A stretch of 43,543 nucleotides of DNA from CAZCZU01 sp964503475 (GCA_964503475.1 CAZCZU010000022.1:1-43543); one strand, 5' to 3'. Shown: positions 16,739 through 25,634, counted from the first letter of the stretch. Made by a program: numbers and translations. The notes: generated by a model from the sequence alone, not told the origin.

Positions 16739-18604
16739 TTATTGTACCAGCAGTGCGTTGATGCGACGCACGAAGCTGGCCGGGTCCTCCGGCAGGGCAC
16801 CTTCCGCCAGCACAGCCTGGTCGAAGAGAATCCCGGCAAAGTCGGCGATCTTCTCCTTGCTGCGCATCTTGGCCAGGCGCTGGATCAGGGCGTGCTCGGG
16901 ATTGATCTCCATGATCGGCTTCATGTTCGGCACATTCTGGCCCGCCTCCTTGAGGATTCGTTCCAGGTTGCTGCTGATGTCGAAGGCATCCGAGATCAGG
17001 CAGGCCGGCGATTCGGTCAGGCGGCTGGTGATGCGTACATCCTTCACCCGTTCGCCCAGTGCCTCCTTCAGCTTCTCGACGGCGGGCTCCGCCGCCTTGG
17101 CCTGCTCCTCCTGCTCGGCCTTCTCCGCGTCCGACTCCTCGCCGATACCGGAGAGATCGAGCTCGCCCTTGGCGATCGACTGCAGTTTTTTGCCGTCGAA
17201 CTCGGTCAGGTGGCTGACCAGCCACTCATCGATACGGTCGTGCAGCAGCAGTACCTCGATACCCTTCTTGCGGAAGACCTCCAGGTGCGGGCTGTGCTGG
17301 GCCGCGGCCAGGGTGTCGGCGGTGATGAAGTAGATCGTATCCTGGCCCTCCTGCATGCGTCCGATGTAATCGGCCAGCGAGACGCTTTGCGTATCACTCT
17401 CAGTGGAGGCGAAGCGCAACAGGGCAGCGATCTTGTCGCGGTTGGCCATGTCATCGATGATGCCCTCTTTCAGGCAGGTGCCGAACTCGTCCCAGAAGGT
17501 GGCGTACTTGTCGCTATCCTCTTTGGCGATCTCATCCAGCCACGAAAGCACTCGCTTGGTTGCTCCCTTTTTCATCGCCTCCATGGCCGGGCTGTGCTGC
17601 AGAATCTCGCGCGAGACGTTGAGCGGCAGGTCGCTGGAGTCCATGACACCGCGCACGAAGCGCAGGTAGCGCGGCAACAGCTTCTCGTTCGCCTCCATGA
17701 TGAAGACGCGCTTCACGTAGAGTTTCACCCCGTGCCGGCTCTCGCTCTGCCAGAGGTCGAACGGGGCCTTTTGCGGCAGGTAGAAGAGCAGGGAGTATTC
17801 GTACTTGCCCTCCAGCTTCTGATGCATGCGCGCCAGCGGCGGTTCGAAATCGTGCGAGACATGCTGGTAGAAGGTGTCGTAATCCTCATCCGTCAGTTCG
17901 GATTTGGGGCGGGTCCACAGGGCCGAGGCCTGGTTGACGGTCTCAAGCCCGGCATCCTCGCCTTCACTGATCATGCGGATCGGGAAGGGGATATGATCGG
18001 CGTACTTGTGGATGATGGTGCGCAGGCGGATCGCCTCCAGGAACTCATCCATGCCTTCGCGCAGGTGCAGGGTGATCTCGGTGCCGCGGGCGGGCACGTC
18101 GAGGGTCTCCAGCGTGTACTCACCATCGCCCTTCGACTGCCAGCGCACGCCGTGCGAAGCCTCAAGTCCGGCCCGGCGGGTGGTCAGGGTTACCTCATCG
18201 GCCACCAGATAGGCGGAGTAGAAGCCGACACCAAACTGGCCAATCAGATGAGCATCCTGCTCGGCATCGCCGGAGAGCTGCTCGAAGAAGTTGCGGGTGC
18301 CGGAGCGGGCGATGGTACCGATATTGTCGATCACCTCCTCACGGCTCATGCCGATGCCGTTGTCGCGGATGGTGATCGTGCCTGCATCCTTATCGATGCT
18401 GATCGCCACATGCAGGTCCGAGTCGCCCTCGAAGAGGCTGTCATCGGTCGATGCCTCGAAGCGCAGCTTGTCGGCAGCATCCGAGGCATTGGAGATCAGC
18501 TCGCGCAGGAAAATCTCCTTGTTGGAATAGAGCGAGTGGATCATCAGATCCAGCAGCTGTTTGACCTCGGTCTGGAAACTGAGTGTCTCTTTGGTATCGC
18601 TCAT
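16739..18604 (-). CDS. htpG: Chaperone HtpG (Hsp90)
   Basis: 621 residues, full length for bacterial Hsp90. N-terminal ATPase: ELISNASDAADKLRFEA (catalytic Glu and Mg-binding Asn), DNGIGMSREE and GQFGVGFYSAYLVAD. Middle domain: FIMEANEKLLPRYLRFVRGVMDSSDLPLNVSRE. C-terminal dimerisation region ends at RINALLVQ. There is no charged linker or MEEVD, as expected in bacteria. GGGAGG lies upstream of the ATG. A heat-shock sigma-32 type promoter precedes it and an intrinsic terminator follows, so it is transcribed alone. Confidence 0.97.
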   Translation of the reverse strand: MSDTKETLSFQTEVKQLLDLMIHSLYSNKEIFLRELISNASDAADKLRFEASTDDSLFEGDSDLHVAISIDKDAGTITIRDNGIGMSREEVIDNIGTIARSGTRNFFEQLSGDAEQDAHLIGQFGVGFYSAYLVADEVTLTTRRAGLEASHGVRWQSKGDGEYTLETLDVPARGTEITLHLREGMDEFLEAIRLRTIIHKYADHIPFPIRMISEGEDAGLETVNQASALWTRPKSELTDEDYDTFYQHVSHDFEPPLARMHQKLEGKYEYSLLFYLPQKAPFDLWQSESRHGVKLYVKRVFIMEANEKLLPRYLRFVRGVMDSSDLPLNVSREILQHSPAMEAMKKGATKRVLSWLDEIAKEDSDKYATFWDEFGTCLKEGIIDDMANRDKIAALLRFASTESDTQSVSLADYIGRMQEGQDTIYFITADTLAAAQHSPHLEVFRKKGIEVLLLHDRIDEWLVSHLTEFDGKKLQSIAKGELDLSGIGEESDAEKAEQEEQAKAAEPAVEKLKEALGERVKDVRITSRLTESPACLISDAFDISSNLERILKEAGQNVPNMKPIMEINPEHALIQRLAKMRSKEKIADFAGILFDQAVLAEGALPEDPASFVRRINALLVQ

Positions 18605-18637
18605 TGTGAAAAACCTCCCATTGTTGCTTTCGGCTCT

Positions 18638-18666
18638 ATATCGGGGCCGGTCCCGCGATTTTCAAG
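18638..18666 (-). promoter_or_regulatory. Sigma-32-type heat-shock promoter of htpG
   Basis: On the minus strand CTTGAAA (18666-18660) and CCCCGATAT (18646-18638) are spaced 13 nt. This matches the RpoH consensus CTTGAAA / CCCCATNT closely. The -35 overlaps the stop codon of the upstream glycosylase gene. It gives a leader of about 25 nt before the htpG start. Confidence 0.85.
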
Positions 18667-19186
18667 TCCTGCTCGCCAGGGTCCGGATCAGTCGCCACTG
18701 CGTAAGCTTCTCCGAAAAGCGCATGGCCGCATGGGCCGGGCTGGTGGAGGGGAGCAGATGCCGTTCGGGCACGCTCTCCAGCTTTGGTGCCACCAGGCGT
18801 CGGAACAGCTCGCAGGCCTTGCGGCCGTTGAAGCAGATGTCTCTGATATCCGGATGGCTTTGCAGCAGGGCCTCGAAATCGTTGGGCTCGACACTGGCAT
18901 GCTCGATGTCGCTGTCCAGGCTGCCGGGGCGCACACAGCGGTGGGCGACATCCCACAGGGCCACCCGGTTGCTACGCAAGGCCTGCAGGCGTTGCGCGTA
19001 CGGGAGGTTGGCATCGAAACCGAAGAGCTCGGCCATGATCGGCCAGAAAGCGTTGCGCGGGTGGGCGTAGTATTGCTGTTGCCTGAGCGATTCCACTCCC
19101 GGCATCGATCCCAGGATCAGGACGCGGGCATCGGCCTCGGCCACAAAAGGAAAACTTTCGAGTATCGGGGCGATGCTATAGCTCAT
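18662..19186 (-). CDS. Hypoxanthine-DNA glycosylase-type protein (UDG superfamily family 6)
   Basis: 174 residues of the uracil-DNA glycosylase superfamily. The N-terminal motif LILGSMPGVESLRQQQYY with AHPRNAFW is that of the DNA-deoxyinosine (hypoxanthine) glycosylase group. The strand ICFNGRKACELF and the late LPSTSPAHA correspond to the DNA-minor-groove loop motifs. Expected role: base excision of deaminated adenine. Activity on inosine versus uracil cannot be told from sequence. Its stop overlaps the htpG -35 element. Confidence 0.85.
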   Translation of the reverse strand: MSYSIAPILESFPFVAEADARVLILGSMPGVESLRQQQYYAHPRNAFWPIMAELFGFDANLPYAQRLQALRSNRVALWDVAHRCVRPGSLDSDIEHASVEPNDFEALLQSHPDIRDICFNGRKACELFRRLVAPKLESVPERHLLPSTSPAHAAMRFSEKLTQWRLIRTLASRT

Positions 19187-19214
19187 TCGGGCTATTTCAC
19201 CTTATAAAATTAGG

Positions 19215-19234
19215 GGATAATCTGTTCGTTATCC
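19215..19234. promoter_or_regulatory. Inverted repeat upstream of the small membrane protein
   Basis: GGATAA-N8-TTATCC is a perfect dyad. TATAAA (19203-19208) and GATAAT (19216-19221) nearby are -10-like. It could be an operator over the promoter of the gene at 19253, or a hairpin in its leader. No regulator can be named. Confidence 0.4.
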
Positions 19235-19252
19235 GATACCGGGGAGGTGAGG

Positions 19253-19426
19253 ATGGCGAAAGACGACAAAGGACGACACAACGGCGCCGAGATTTACGGG
19301 CGTGGCAGACGACGGCCGGCGAGGACGTTGAAACAGATCAGCCGGGGCGAACGTCTGGTCTGGTGGGGGATGCTGATGGCCGCGATTGCCATCGTGGCTG
19401 CCTGGCTTCCGGATACGCTCCAGTAG
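19253..19426 (+). CDS. Small single-pass membrane protein, 57 residues
   Basis: A short gene starting with MAKDDKGRHNGAEIYGRG and ending WLPDTLQ. The first 35 residues are strongly basic (RGRRRPARTLKQ) and residues 36-51 (VWWGMLMAAIAIVAAW) form one membrane helix. A very strong ribosome-binding site, GGGGAGGTGAGG, lies directly before the ATG. Function unknown. The basic side suggests a cytoplasmic N-terminus. It stands alone between two minus-strand genes. Confidence 0.65.
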   Translation: MAKDDKGRHNGAEIYGRGRRRPARTLKQISRGERLVWWGMLMAAIAIVAAWLPDTLQ

Positions 19427-19444
19427 CCCGGCAAGCCCGGCTGC

Positions 19445-19936
19445 TCATTTGAGCATTTTCGGATAAAGGAAATCACTGACGGGCAAGGTTTCACCGCCCA
19501 CGCCGGCCCATGGGCCATTCACCTGCAGTACGACCATGCCGCAGGTAGGAATATTATCGATGAAGCGGTCGCCAAGCCGGTTGGCCAGCATGGTCAGGCC
19601 CGGGTTGTGGCCCACCAGGGCGATGCTTCCGGCATCATCCTGCTGCTGGCGGATCAGCTGCAGCAGCGTATCGGGTGAGGCCTCGTAGATGGCAGGAATC
19701 TCTTCAATGTGCTTCGCCTTGAAGCCGCTCTCTTGGGCAAGGATGCGGGCCGTGCTGATGGCGCGCCGGGCGGGACTGGCCAGTATTTTATCCGGCCTGA
19801 TGCCGTGCTCAGCCAACGCCCTGCCCATCCGTGGTGCATCGTGTTCGCCGCGTGTGTTCAGTGGCCGCTCGAAGTCCTTCTGGTCCGGCTCGGCCCAGCT
19901 CGACTTGGCGTGCCGGATCAGGATGAGCTGCTTCAT
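19445..19936 (-). CDS. sixA: SixA-like histidine phosphatase
   Basis: 163 residues of the histidine phosphatase (phosphoglycerate-mutase-like) superfamily. The RHG-type catalytic motif is LILIRHAKSSWAEP with His10; the second Arg is in ILASPARRAISTARIL and the late His in ALVGHNPGLT. Short size and RHAKS match SixA, which removes phosphate from histidine phosphotransfer domains or PTS proteins. The symbol is by family resemblance; the substrate is not certain. Ends opposite the small membrane-protein gene. Confidence 0.8.
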   Translation of the reverse strand: MKQLILIRHAKSSWAEPDQKDFERPLNTRGEHDAPRMGRALAEHGIRPDKILASPARRAISTARILAQESGFKAKHIEEIPAIYEASPDTLLQLIRQQQDDAGSIALVGHNPGLTMLANRLGDRFIDNIPTCGMVVLQVNGPWAGVGGETLPVSDFLYPKMLK

Positions 19937-19947
19937 CCGTCTGCCGC

Positions 19948-20325
19948 TCAGGCGGCAGCCAGGTGGCCGTGGCTGGTATGGGTGATGGCGTTGTCAGCGT
20001 CGACATAGACCAGTGTGGGCTGGAAGCGGGCCGCCTCGGCCTCATCCAGCTCGGCATAGGTGCAGATGATCAGCAGATCATTGGGGCTGGCCTTGTGGGC
20101 CGCTGCACCGTTGACGCCGATGGTGCCGGAGCCGCGCGGGGCGGTGATGGCGTAGGTGGTGAAGCGTTCGCCGTTGGCCACGTTGTAAATGTGCAGCTGC
20201 TCAAAAGGCAGGATTCCGGCCGCCTCCATCAGCGTCTGGTCGATGGCGCAGGAGCCCTCGTAGTCGAGTTCGGCATGGGTCACCGTGGCGCGATGAACTT
20301 TCGATTTCAGCATGGTCAGTTGCAT
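19948..20325 (-). CDS. panD: Aspartate 1-decarboxylase PanD
   Basis: 125 residues. PanD makes beta-alanine for pantothenate. The proenzyme cleaves itself at Gly24-Ser25 to form a pyruvoyl group; this is seen as YEGSCAID at exactly that position. The start MQLTMLKSKVHRATVTHAELD and TYAITAPRGSGTIGVNGAAAH are typical. It follows panC by 10 nt. Confidence 0.97.
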   Translation of the reverse strand: MQLTMLKSKVHRATVTHAELDYEGSCAIDQTLMEAAGILPFEQLHIYNVANGERFTTYAITAPRGSGTIGVNGAAAHKASPNDLLIICTYAELDEAEAARFQPTLVYVDADNAITHTSHGHLAAA

Positions 20326-20335
20326 GGTTTCTCCA

Positions 20336-21169
20336 TTAACTCAGTGACAGATTGTCGATCAGGCGGGCCGGGCCCACCCGGGCGGCGACAAAGGCGCGCG
20401 CCGGGCCCTCATCGAGGCTGTCGATGGGAGCCAGGGAATCTTCGTGGCGAATCTCCAGGTATTCGGGGACGATCCCGTGCTGATCCAGCAGTGTCGCCCC
20501 TGTCTGCAGCAGGGCCGCTACCTGCTGCTCGCCGGAGGCCGCCTGCTTATGCATCGCCTCCAGGGCGGCAAACAGGGCCGTGGCCTGACGACGCTCGTCT
20601 GCATTGAGGTAACGGTTACGACTGCTCATCGCCAGGCCGTCCTCCTCGCGCAGCGTTTCGCTGCCCACGATCTCCACCGGCATATGCAAATCGGAGGCCA
20701 TGCGACGGATAATCGTCAGCTGCTGCCAGTCCTTTTCGCCGAATATGGCAAGGTCGGGCTGCACGATGTTGAACAGGATATTGACCACCGTAGCCATGCC
20801 GTCGAAATGACCGGGGCGGTTTGTGCCACACAATCCCTCATCCAGACCGCTCACCTTCAGGGTCACCTGCGGGCCGGCATGCGGGTAGAGGTTCTCCGGA
20901 TGGAAGATGATATCGACCCCCTGCTCGCGGCAGAGGTCGGCATCGGCATTGAAGGTGCGCGGGTAGCTGGAAAAGTCCTCGTTGGGGCCGAACTGCAGCG
21001 GATTGACGTAGACACTGACGACGACGATGTCGGCCAGGCGTTTCGCCTTGCGGATCAGGCTCAGGTGCCCTTCGTGCAGGCAGCCCATGGTCGGCACCAG
21101 GGCAATGCGCTCGTTGCGCAGGCCGGCCAGTTGCAGGCGCAGTTCATCTGCATCGCGGATGATCTTCAT
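20336..21169 (-). CDS. panC: Pantothenate synthetase PanC
   Basis: 277 residues. PanC joins pantoate and beta-alanine with ATP. The HIGH-like motif is PTMGCLHEGHLSLI (residues 27-40), followed by VSVYVNPLQFGPNEDF; the second ATP motif is AMSSRNRYL. FGEKDWQQL and the pantoate-binding region are also present. Its ATG overlaps the panB stop by 4 nt (ATGA). Confidence 0.97.
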   Translation of the reverse strand: MKIIRDADELRLQLAGLRNERIALVPTMGCLHEGHLSLIRKAKRLADIVVVSVYVNPLQFGPNEDFSSYPRTFNADADLCREQGVDIIFHPENLYPHAGPQVTLKVSGLDEGLCGTNRPGHFDGMATVVNILFNIVQPDLAIFGEKDWQQLTIIRRMASDLHMPVEIVGSETLREEDGLAMSSRNRYLNADERRQATALFAALEAMHKQAASGEQQVAALLQTGATLLDQHGIVPEYLEIRHEDSLAPIDSLDEGPARAFVAARVGPARLIDNLSLS

Positions 21170-21954
21170 GCCTCGCCCTTCTTGTTGCGTACATCCGTGA
21201 CCCAGTTGCCAATGGCCTCTCCGATCCGGTCACGCAGGTTGGCGTAGGCGGGGGCGAAGGGCGGATTGCTTTCGGAGAGTCCCAGCAGATCGTGCCAGAC
21301 CAGGACCTGGCCATCGGTATCGACGCCGGCACCGATGCCGATGGTCGGGATGGCGAGGTGCTCGGTGATCTGGGCGGCCAGCTCTTCGGGGATGCATTCC
21401 AGCACCACGGCCACGGCACCGGCATCGGCGACCGCCTTGGCATCCTCGAAAATGGCCCGCGCCTCGGCATCGTCATGGCCGCGTTTGCGGTAGCTGCCGA
21501 AGCGTTTTACCGATTGCGGGGTCAGCCCGATATGGGCGACCACGGCAACGCCGCGATCGCTCAGGAAGCGGATCGTTTCGGCCATGTGTACGCCGCCCTC
21601 CAGCTTGACCGCATCGCAGCCGCTCTCCTGCAGGATACGGGCACTGGAGGCGAAGGCCTGTCCGGGAGACTGCTGGTAGGAGCCGAACGGCATGTCGCAG
21701 ACCACCCAGGCGCGCTGCCTGCCGCGTACGACGGCGGCACAATGGTGGATCATCTGTTCGAGGGTGAGGGGGAGGGTCGACTCCATGCCCAGGGCGACCA
21801 TGGCCAGCGAATCGCCGACCAGCAGCACATCAACGCCGGCCATTTCGGCCATACGGGCGCTCGGGGTGTCGTAGGCAGTGAGCCAGACCGATTGCTGGCC
21901 ATCCTGCTTGGCGCGCACAAGCGTCGCCGCAGTGATCGGTTTTGTTTCGTTCAT
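21166..21954 (-). CDS. panB: 3-methyl-2-oxobutanoate hydroxymethyltransferase PanB
   Basis: 262 residues. PanB makes ketopantoate from alpha-ketoisovalerate and methylene-tetrahydrofolate. Family segments: VWLTAYDTPSARMAEMAGVDVLLVGDSLAMV (Mg-binding Asp), VVCDMPFGSYQ, VKLEGG and VVLECIPEELA (catalytic Glu). The ATG at 21954 is chosen over an extension to 22020 because AAGGATG lies 8 nt upstream and the length then fits the family. panB is the first gene of panB-panC-panD. Confidence 0.96.
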   Translation of the reverse strand: MNETKPITAATLVRAKQDGQQSVWLTAYDTPSARMAEMAGVDVLLVGDSLAMVALGMESTLPLTLEQMIHHCAAVVRGRQRAWVVCDMPFGSYQQSPGQAFASSARILQESGCDAVKLEGGVHMAETIRFLSDRGVAVVAHIGLTPQSVKRFGSYRKRGHDDAEARAIFEDAKAVADAGAVAVVLECIPEELAAQITEHLAIPTIGIGAGVDTDGQVLVWHDLLGLSESNPPFAPAYANLRDRIGEAIGNWVTDVRNKKGEA

Positions 21955-22287
21955 ATACACATCCTTCCGCTTCGGTCCCGTTTTATTCACCAGGGCGGGT
22001 ACCGTCTTCAGGTGCGGCATATCCTACCGTGCCTGAATGGTTGCCGCCAGCAGGCGCCTCCGCCTGGCCCCGGTCCGGATGACTTTCTGCCGACAATCGG
22101 GGCACAAAGGCAACACGCAGTTTCGCCTTCACTCGCCCAAGATGGCAGGAGAGTCATCCTGTACGGTGACGACCGAAGGGCGCCGCCCAAGGCCAGTGCG
22201 CAGATGCCTGAATGCATCAGCACTTACCTCAGGGAGCATAGCACCGGTGCATGCTAAAAGGGTGAAGGGGGCGGGCGTTGCCCTGTC
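21955..22287. other. 333-bp gap without a recognised gene
   Basis: Lies between the end of the deoxynucleoside kinase gene and the start of panB, both minus-strand. It should hold the panBCD promoter. A plus-strand frame (22037-22297) lacks a ribosome-binding site and has shadow-like composition. A short GGGC-GTT-GCCC hairpin at 22273-22283 lies just after the kinase stop and may aid termination, but no T run follows closely. Confidence 0.4.
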
Positions 22288-22935
22288 TCAGGAGTAGTCG
22301 GCCCAGAACTCGGTGTTGGAACGCATATGGCCGATGCGCTCGATCAGGGCATCGATATCATCTTCACTGTCGGCGAAATTGAGGCGGTCGGTCTGCACGA
22401 TCAACAGCGGAGTCTGCTGGTAATGGAAGAAGAGTTCGTCGTAGGCAGCGATCACATCGCGCAGGTACTCCATGGTCAGGCCCTGCTCCATGCCGCGGTT
22501 GCGGCGCCGGATGCGCTGCATGATCACCTCGGCATCCGACTGCAGGTAGATGACCAGGTCGGGCTGCGGCACATCGATGGAGATCAGACGCGCCACCTGA
22601 TCGTAGAGGGCCAGCTCTTCATCGCTCAGGTTGACGGTGGCGAAGAGGCGGTCCTTGGCAAAGATGTAATCGCTGACAAGGCCTGAGGTGAAGAGATTCT
22701 GCTGATGGCTGCTTTGCCACTGTTTCAGGCGCGAGAAGAGGAAGGAGAGCTGGACGGCGAGGGCATGGCGGGAGGGGTTCTGGTAGAAGAGCTCGATGAA
22801 GGGGTTGTCGTCGATCTCCTCGAACAGTGTGGCCGAACCGAGCCGGTCGGCCAGCTTGCGGGCCAGTGTGGTCTTGCCGACGCCGATCGGCCCTTCGACG
22901 GCGATATGACACTTCTCCAGCGGTGCATTCACCAT
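22288..22935 (-). CDS. Deoxynucleoside kinase (dNK/dGK family)
   Basis: 215 residues. The P-loop is IAVEGPIGVGKTTLARKLA near residues 12-30. The catalytic EID (LFEEIDDNPFIELFYQ), the SDYIFAKDRLFA (DRS-like) segment, and the LID arginines MQRIRRRNRGMEQ are those of the deoxyguanosine/deoxyadenosine kinase group. It salvages deoxynucleosides with ATP; exact base preference is not clear. The ATG at 22935 overlaps the folK stop by 7 nt. The folK-dNK pairing is common in Pseudomonadota. Confidence 0.9.
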   Translation of the reverse strand: MVNAPLEKCHIAVEGPIGVGKTTLARKLADRLGSATLFEEIDDNPFIELFYQNPSRHALAVQLSFLFSRLKQWQSSHQQNLFTSGLVSDYIFAKDRLFATVNLSDEELALYDQVARLISIDVPQPDLVIYLQSDAEVIMQRIRRRNRGMEQGLTMEYLRDVIAAYDELFFHYQQTPLLIVQTDRLNFADSEDDIDALIERIGHMRSNTEFWADYS

Positions 22936-23426
22936 GGCACTCCCTCCGGTAGCGGCGACTCCCCCGATGCGAGCAGGGCATCCATCAGTTGCCGTGCCGT
23001 TTTCCCCAGTCGGGGATGATGCCACTCGGGTGCAACATCGCATAGGGGGCGCAGCACGAACATGCGACGGGCAAGCTCCGGGTGGGGAAGCATCAGCTCC
23101 GGCACGTCGCTGCATAACTCTTCACAGGCGAGCAGGTCGAGGTCGAGCGTGCGCGCTCCCCAGCGCTCCTGCCGGACGCGTCCATGCCGGGCCTCGATGG
23201 CGTGCAGCGTCTGCAGCAGTTCGCCCGGAGGCAGAGGCGTCTCAAGCAGGAGTACGGCATTGAGGTAATCCGGCTGTCCGGGCGGCCCGATCGGTGGCGT
23301 GCGGTACAGCAGGGAGGAGGCGATAACCCGGCTTTCGGGCAGGGCTGCGAGAGCCGCGCGCGCGGCCCGGAACGCCATCTCCACCTGGCCAAGGTTGCCA
23401 CCCAGGGCGATCAGGCAGCGTTTCAT
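22929..23426 (-). CDS. folK: HPPK, FolK
   Basis: 165 residues. FolK transfers pyrophosphate from ATP to 6-hydroxymethyl-dihydropterin in folate synthesis. Conserved segments are CLIALGGNLGQ at the start, SSLLYRTPPIGPPGQPDYLNAV, ERWGARTLDLDLL (ATP and Mg-binding aspartates) and LPHPELARRMFVLRPL. Its ATG overlaps the ggt stop by 4 nt. Confidence 0.95.
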   Translation of the reverse strand: MKRCLIALGGNLGQVEMAFRAARAALAALPESRVIASSLLYRTPPIGPPGQPDYLNAVLLLETPLPPGELLQTLHAIEARHGRVRQERWGARTLDLDLLACEELCSDVPELMLPHPELARRMFVLRPLCDVAPEWHHPRLGKTARQLMDALLASGESPLPEGVPW

Positions 23427-25039
23427 GCCAGGGCCACGCTGCCGGTGCGACGGGGGTCGGCGGCTCCCTGCACCGCTCCTTTCGCATCAAGGGCTACCGC
23501 ATGCACGCCGCCGAAGTACATGCTGGATTGCTGCCATTCACGCAGTTGCCAGCCGAGCGTGCCCAAATGGTGGCGCAGTTCATCGGTCAGGGCATGGGGT
23601 TCGGCATCCAGATTGTCCGCTTCGTTGTGAATGCGTGGGGCGGCCACAGCCGCTTCAATGGGTTCCTGCAGCCAGAGATGGCGTATCAGCACCTGCAGGA
23701 TGGCACCGCGCAGGCGGTTGGAGCCGCCGCTGCCCAGCGTCAGGGCCGGGCGTCCCTCCTGCACGAAGATGCCCGGCGCCATCATCGACGAGAGGACCGC
23801 GCCTCCGGGCAGACGGTGGAAGCCGAGCGGATTGATATCGGCCTCGCCCAGCATGTTGTTCAGGTGCAGGCCGGTGCCGGGCACGACGATACCGGAGCCC
23901 TCGCCATTGCTGCTGGTCAGTGAGACGGCCATGCCATCCCGGTCGAGCACACTGATATGGGTGGTGCTGCCCAGGCGGCTGTGCGCTTCGTGAACGGGGG
24001 GATGGCCATGCCCCTTCAGACGCTCGCGAATATGGGCCAGACTCTCTTTGAGGCGTTCGGGACGGAGGAAGTCATCGGCCATGCCCGTCCGATGCACATT
24101 GCGGTCGAAGTCGTGACCGCGGGCGCAACTGGTTTCGCGCAGGGCTTCGGCCATCAGCAGTTCAAACGGCAGATTCGGGTAGTGGCCATGCAGGGTATCC
24201 AGCAGGCGGGCAGCAAAGGCGATCAGGCAGCCGCCGGAAGAGGGGGGCGGATTGGTCAGCAGCGTGCCGTTTGCCAGGGGGACAGCGAGTGGTTTGCGAA
24301 CCGCATATTGCGTGCCGGCAAGATCCTGCATGGTAAGCAGGCCGCCCGGCTGGATGGCGGCGACGATGGCCCGCGCCACATCGCCATGGTACATCTCGTC
24401 GATACCTTCGATGGCCAGCAGTTCGAGCAGGGCGGCAAGGTCCGGGTTGCGGAAGGGTTCGTTTTCGTTCGGCAGCTCGCCATCAGCAGCATGCAGGCGC
24501 CGGCTCTCCTCCTCGCGCATCAGGATCGGACGCAGCAGATGCAGCAGTCCTGCCTGCATGCCGTTCAGACGGACGCCGTTGCGGGCGGCATCGATGGCCG
24601 GTGCCAGCACTTCGCGGATCGGCATGCGTCCGTGTTGCTTGTGGGCGGCAAAGAGCATGGCCGGCAGCGAGGGCGTGGCCACGGCGGCACGTCCGATATG
24701 AAACTGCTGCACCGTATCGCCGAAATCGACCGGCGCGGCATGGAAATCGGCATCGGCAATGGAATCGATGCGCATGGTCGGCATGCGCGAAAAACCGTCG
24801 AACAGGGTGCTGCTCCCCGAGTTGTCCCGGATAAGCATGAAGCCGCCACCGCCGGCGGCTGTGAGGGCGGGCTCGGCGATAAAGGCGGTGGCAAGTGCCG
24901 CAACGGCAGCATCGACGGCATTGCCGCCTTCGCGGATGATCATGGCACCATTTTCAGCCGTGACGGCATCGCCGGCTGCGACCATGCCGTGTTTCAGTTT
25001 CGGATGCATGCGGGGGTGCGGCTTGCCGGGGGAGGGCAT
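23423..25039 (-). CDS. ggt: Gamma-glutamyltransferase family protein
   Basis: About 538 residues. The N-terminal HGMVAAGDAVTAENGAMIIREGGNAVDAAVAAL opens the GGT domain. The auto-cleavage and nucleophile Thr lies in GSTTHISVLDRDGMAVSLTSSNGEGSG (Thr-Thr-His-Ile-Ser-Val), and the late GSGGSNRLRGAILQV matches the GGSRI region. Acts on glutathione or other gamma-glutamyl compounds after maturing into two chains. No signal peptide is seen, unlike periplasmic E. coli Ggt, so it may be cytoplasmic. The start is uncertain: ATG 25039 or 25009; neither has a good ribosome-binding site. Confidence 0.85.
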   Translation of the reverse strand: MPSPGKPHPRMHPKLKHGMVAAGDAVTAENGAMIIREGGNAVDAAVAALATAFIAEPALTAAGGGGFMLIRDNSGSSTLFDGFSRMPTMRIDSIADADFHAAPVDFGDTVQQFHIGRAAVATPSLPAMLFAAHKQHGRMPIREVLAPAIDAARNGVRLNGMQAGLLHLLRPILMREEESRRLHAADGELPNENEPFRNPDLAALLELLAIEGIDEMYHGDVARAIVAAIQPGGLLTMQDLAGTQYAVRKPLAVPLANGTLLTNPPPSSGGCLIAFAARLLDTLHGHYPNLPFELLMAEALRETSCARGHDFDRNVHRTGMADDFLRPERLKESLAHIRERLKGHGHPPVHEAHSRLGSTTHISVLDRDGMAVSLTSSNGEGSGIVVPGTGLHLNNMLGEADINPLGFHRLPGGAVLSSMMAPGIFVQEGRPALTLGSGGSNRLRGAILQVLIRHLWLQEPIEAAVAAPRIHNEADNLDAEPHALTDELRHHLGTLGWQLREWQQSSMYFGGVHAVALDAKGAVQGAADPRRTGSVALA

Positions 25040-25043
25040 GCCA

Positions 25044-25622
25044 TTATCGTGAGGTGATGAAGCCTGGAAGCTTCTCCTGTGCGGCAAGCTTTGCTTTGGC
25101 TTTCTCTGCCTCGGCCTTGCTGGCATAACCGCCCACCCAGACCGCGTGCATATGTCCTTTCTTGAGCTGGATCAGGCTCGGCCAGTGATGGCTTGTAAGG
25201 CGCTTTTTCAGCGTCTCGGCGTGTGCTTTGTCGCGGAAGGCGCCGACCTGTACGAAGTAGCCGCGTGTGGCTGCCGCAGGGGCGGGAACAGTTGTGCTTG
25301 TCGGGCTCTTCGTGGCTGGTTTGACGTTTTCGGGTTTGGCCTGCAGTGGTGCCGAAGCCTCACCCGGTTTCACCGCTACAACGGCTTCCGTTGCAGGCTT
25401 TGGCTGCGTTGCCGGTTTGGGTTCGGGTTTCGGTCGGGGTTGCGGCGGCGGGGTCTGCACAGGCATGCGGACAGCCGTCTCCATGTCATCCCCTGCCTGC
25501 TGGGCCGGAGACTGGGGCCAGAAGAGGGTGGCGCCAACCAGAGCCGCACAGAGTACAGCTACGGCAATGGCCCATCGGGTTTCGGTGTGGCTGGCGACCC
25601 AGGCCCGCAGTCCCGCATTCAT
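25044..25622 (-). CDS. SPOR-domain membrane protein
   Basis: 192 residues. A single membrane helix (residues 16-34, WAIAVAVLCAALVGATLFWP) follows a short cytoplasmic end, then a Pro/Lys/Ala-rich linker (residues 50-115) crosses the periplasm. The C-terminal 75 residues, GYFVQVGAFRDKAHAETLKKRL to AKLAAQEKLPG, are a SPOR domain, which binds denuded peptidoglycan at the division site. A FtsN/DedD-like role is likely. Downstream of the receiver gene by 12 nt. Confidence 0.88.
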   Translation of the reverse strand: MNAGLRAWVASHTETRWAIAVAVLCAALVGATLFWPQSPAQQAGDDMETAVRMPVQTPPPQPRPKPEPKPATQPKPATEAVVAVKPGEASAPLQAKPENVKPATKSPTSTTVPAPAAATRGYFVQVGAFRDKAHAETLKKRLTSHHWPSLIQLKKGHMHAVWVGGYASKAEAEKAKAKLAAQEKLPGFITSR

Positions 25623-25634
25623 CGGTGAATGCGC

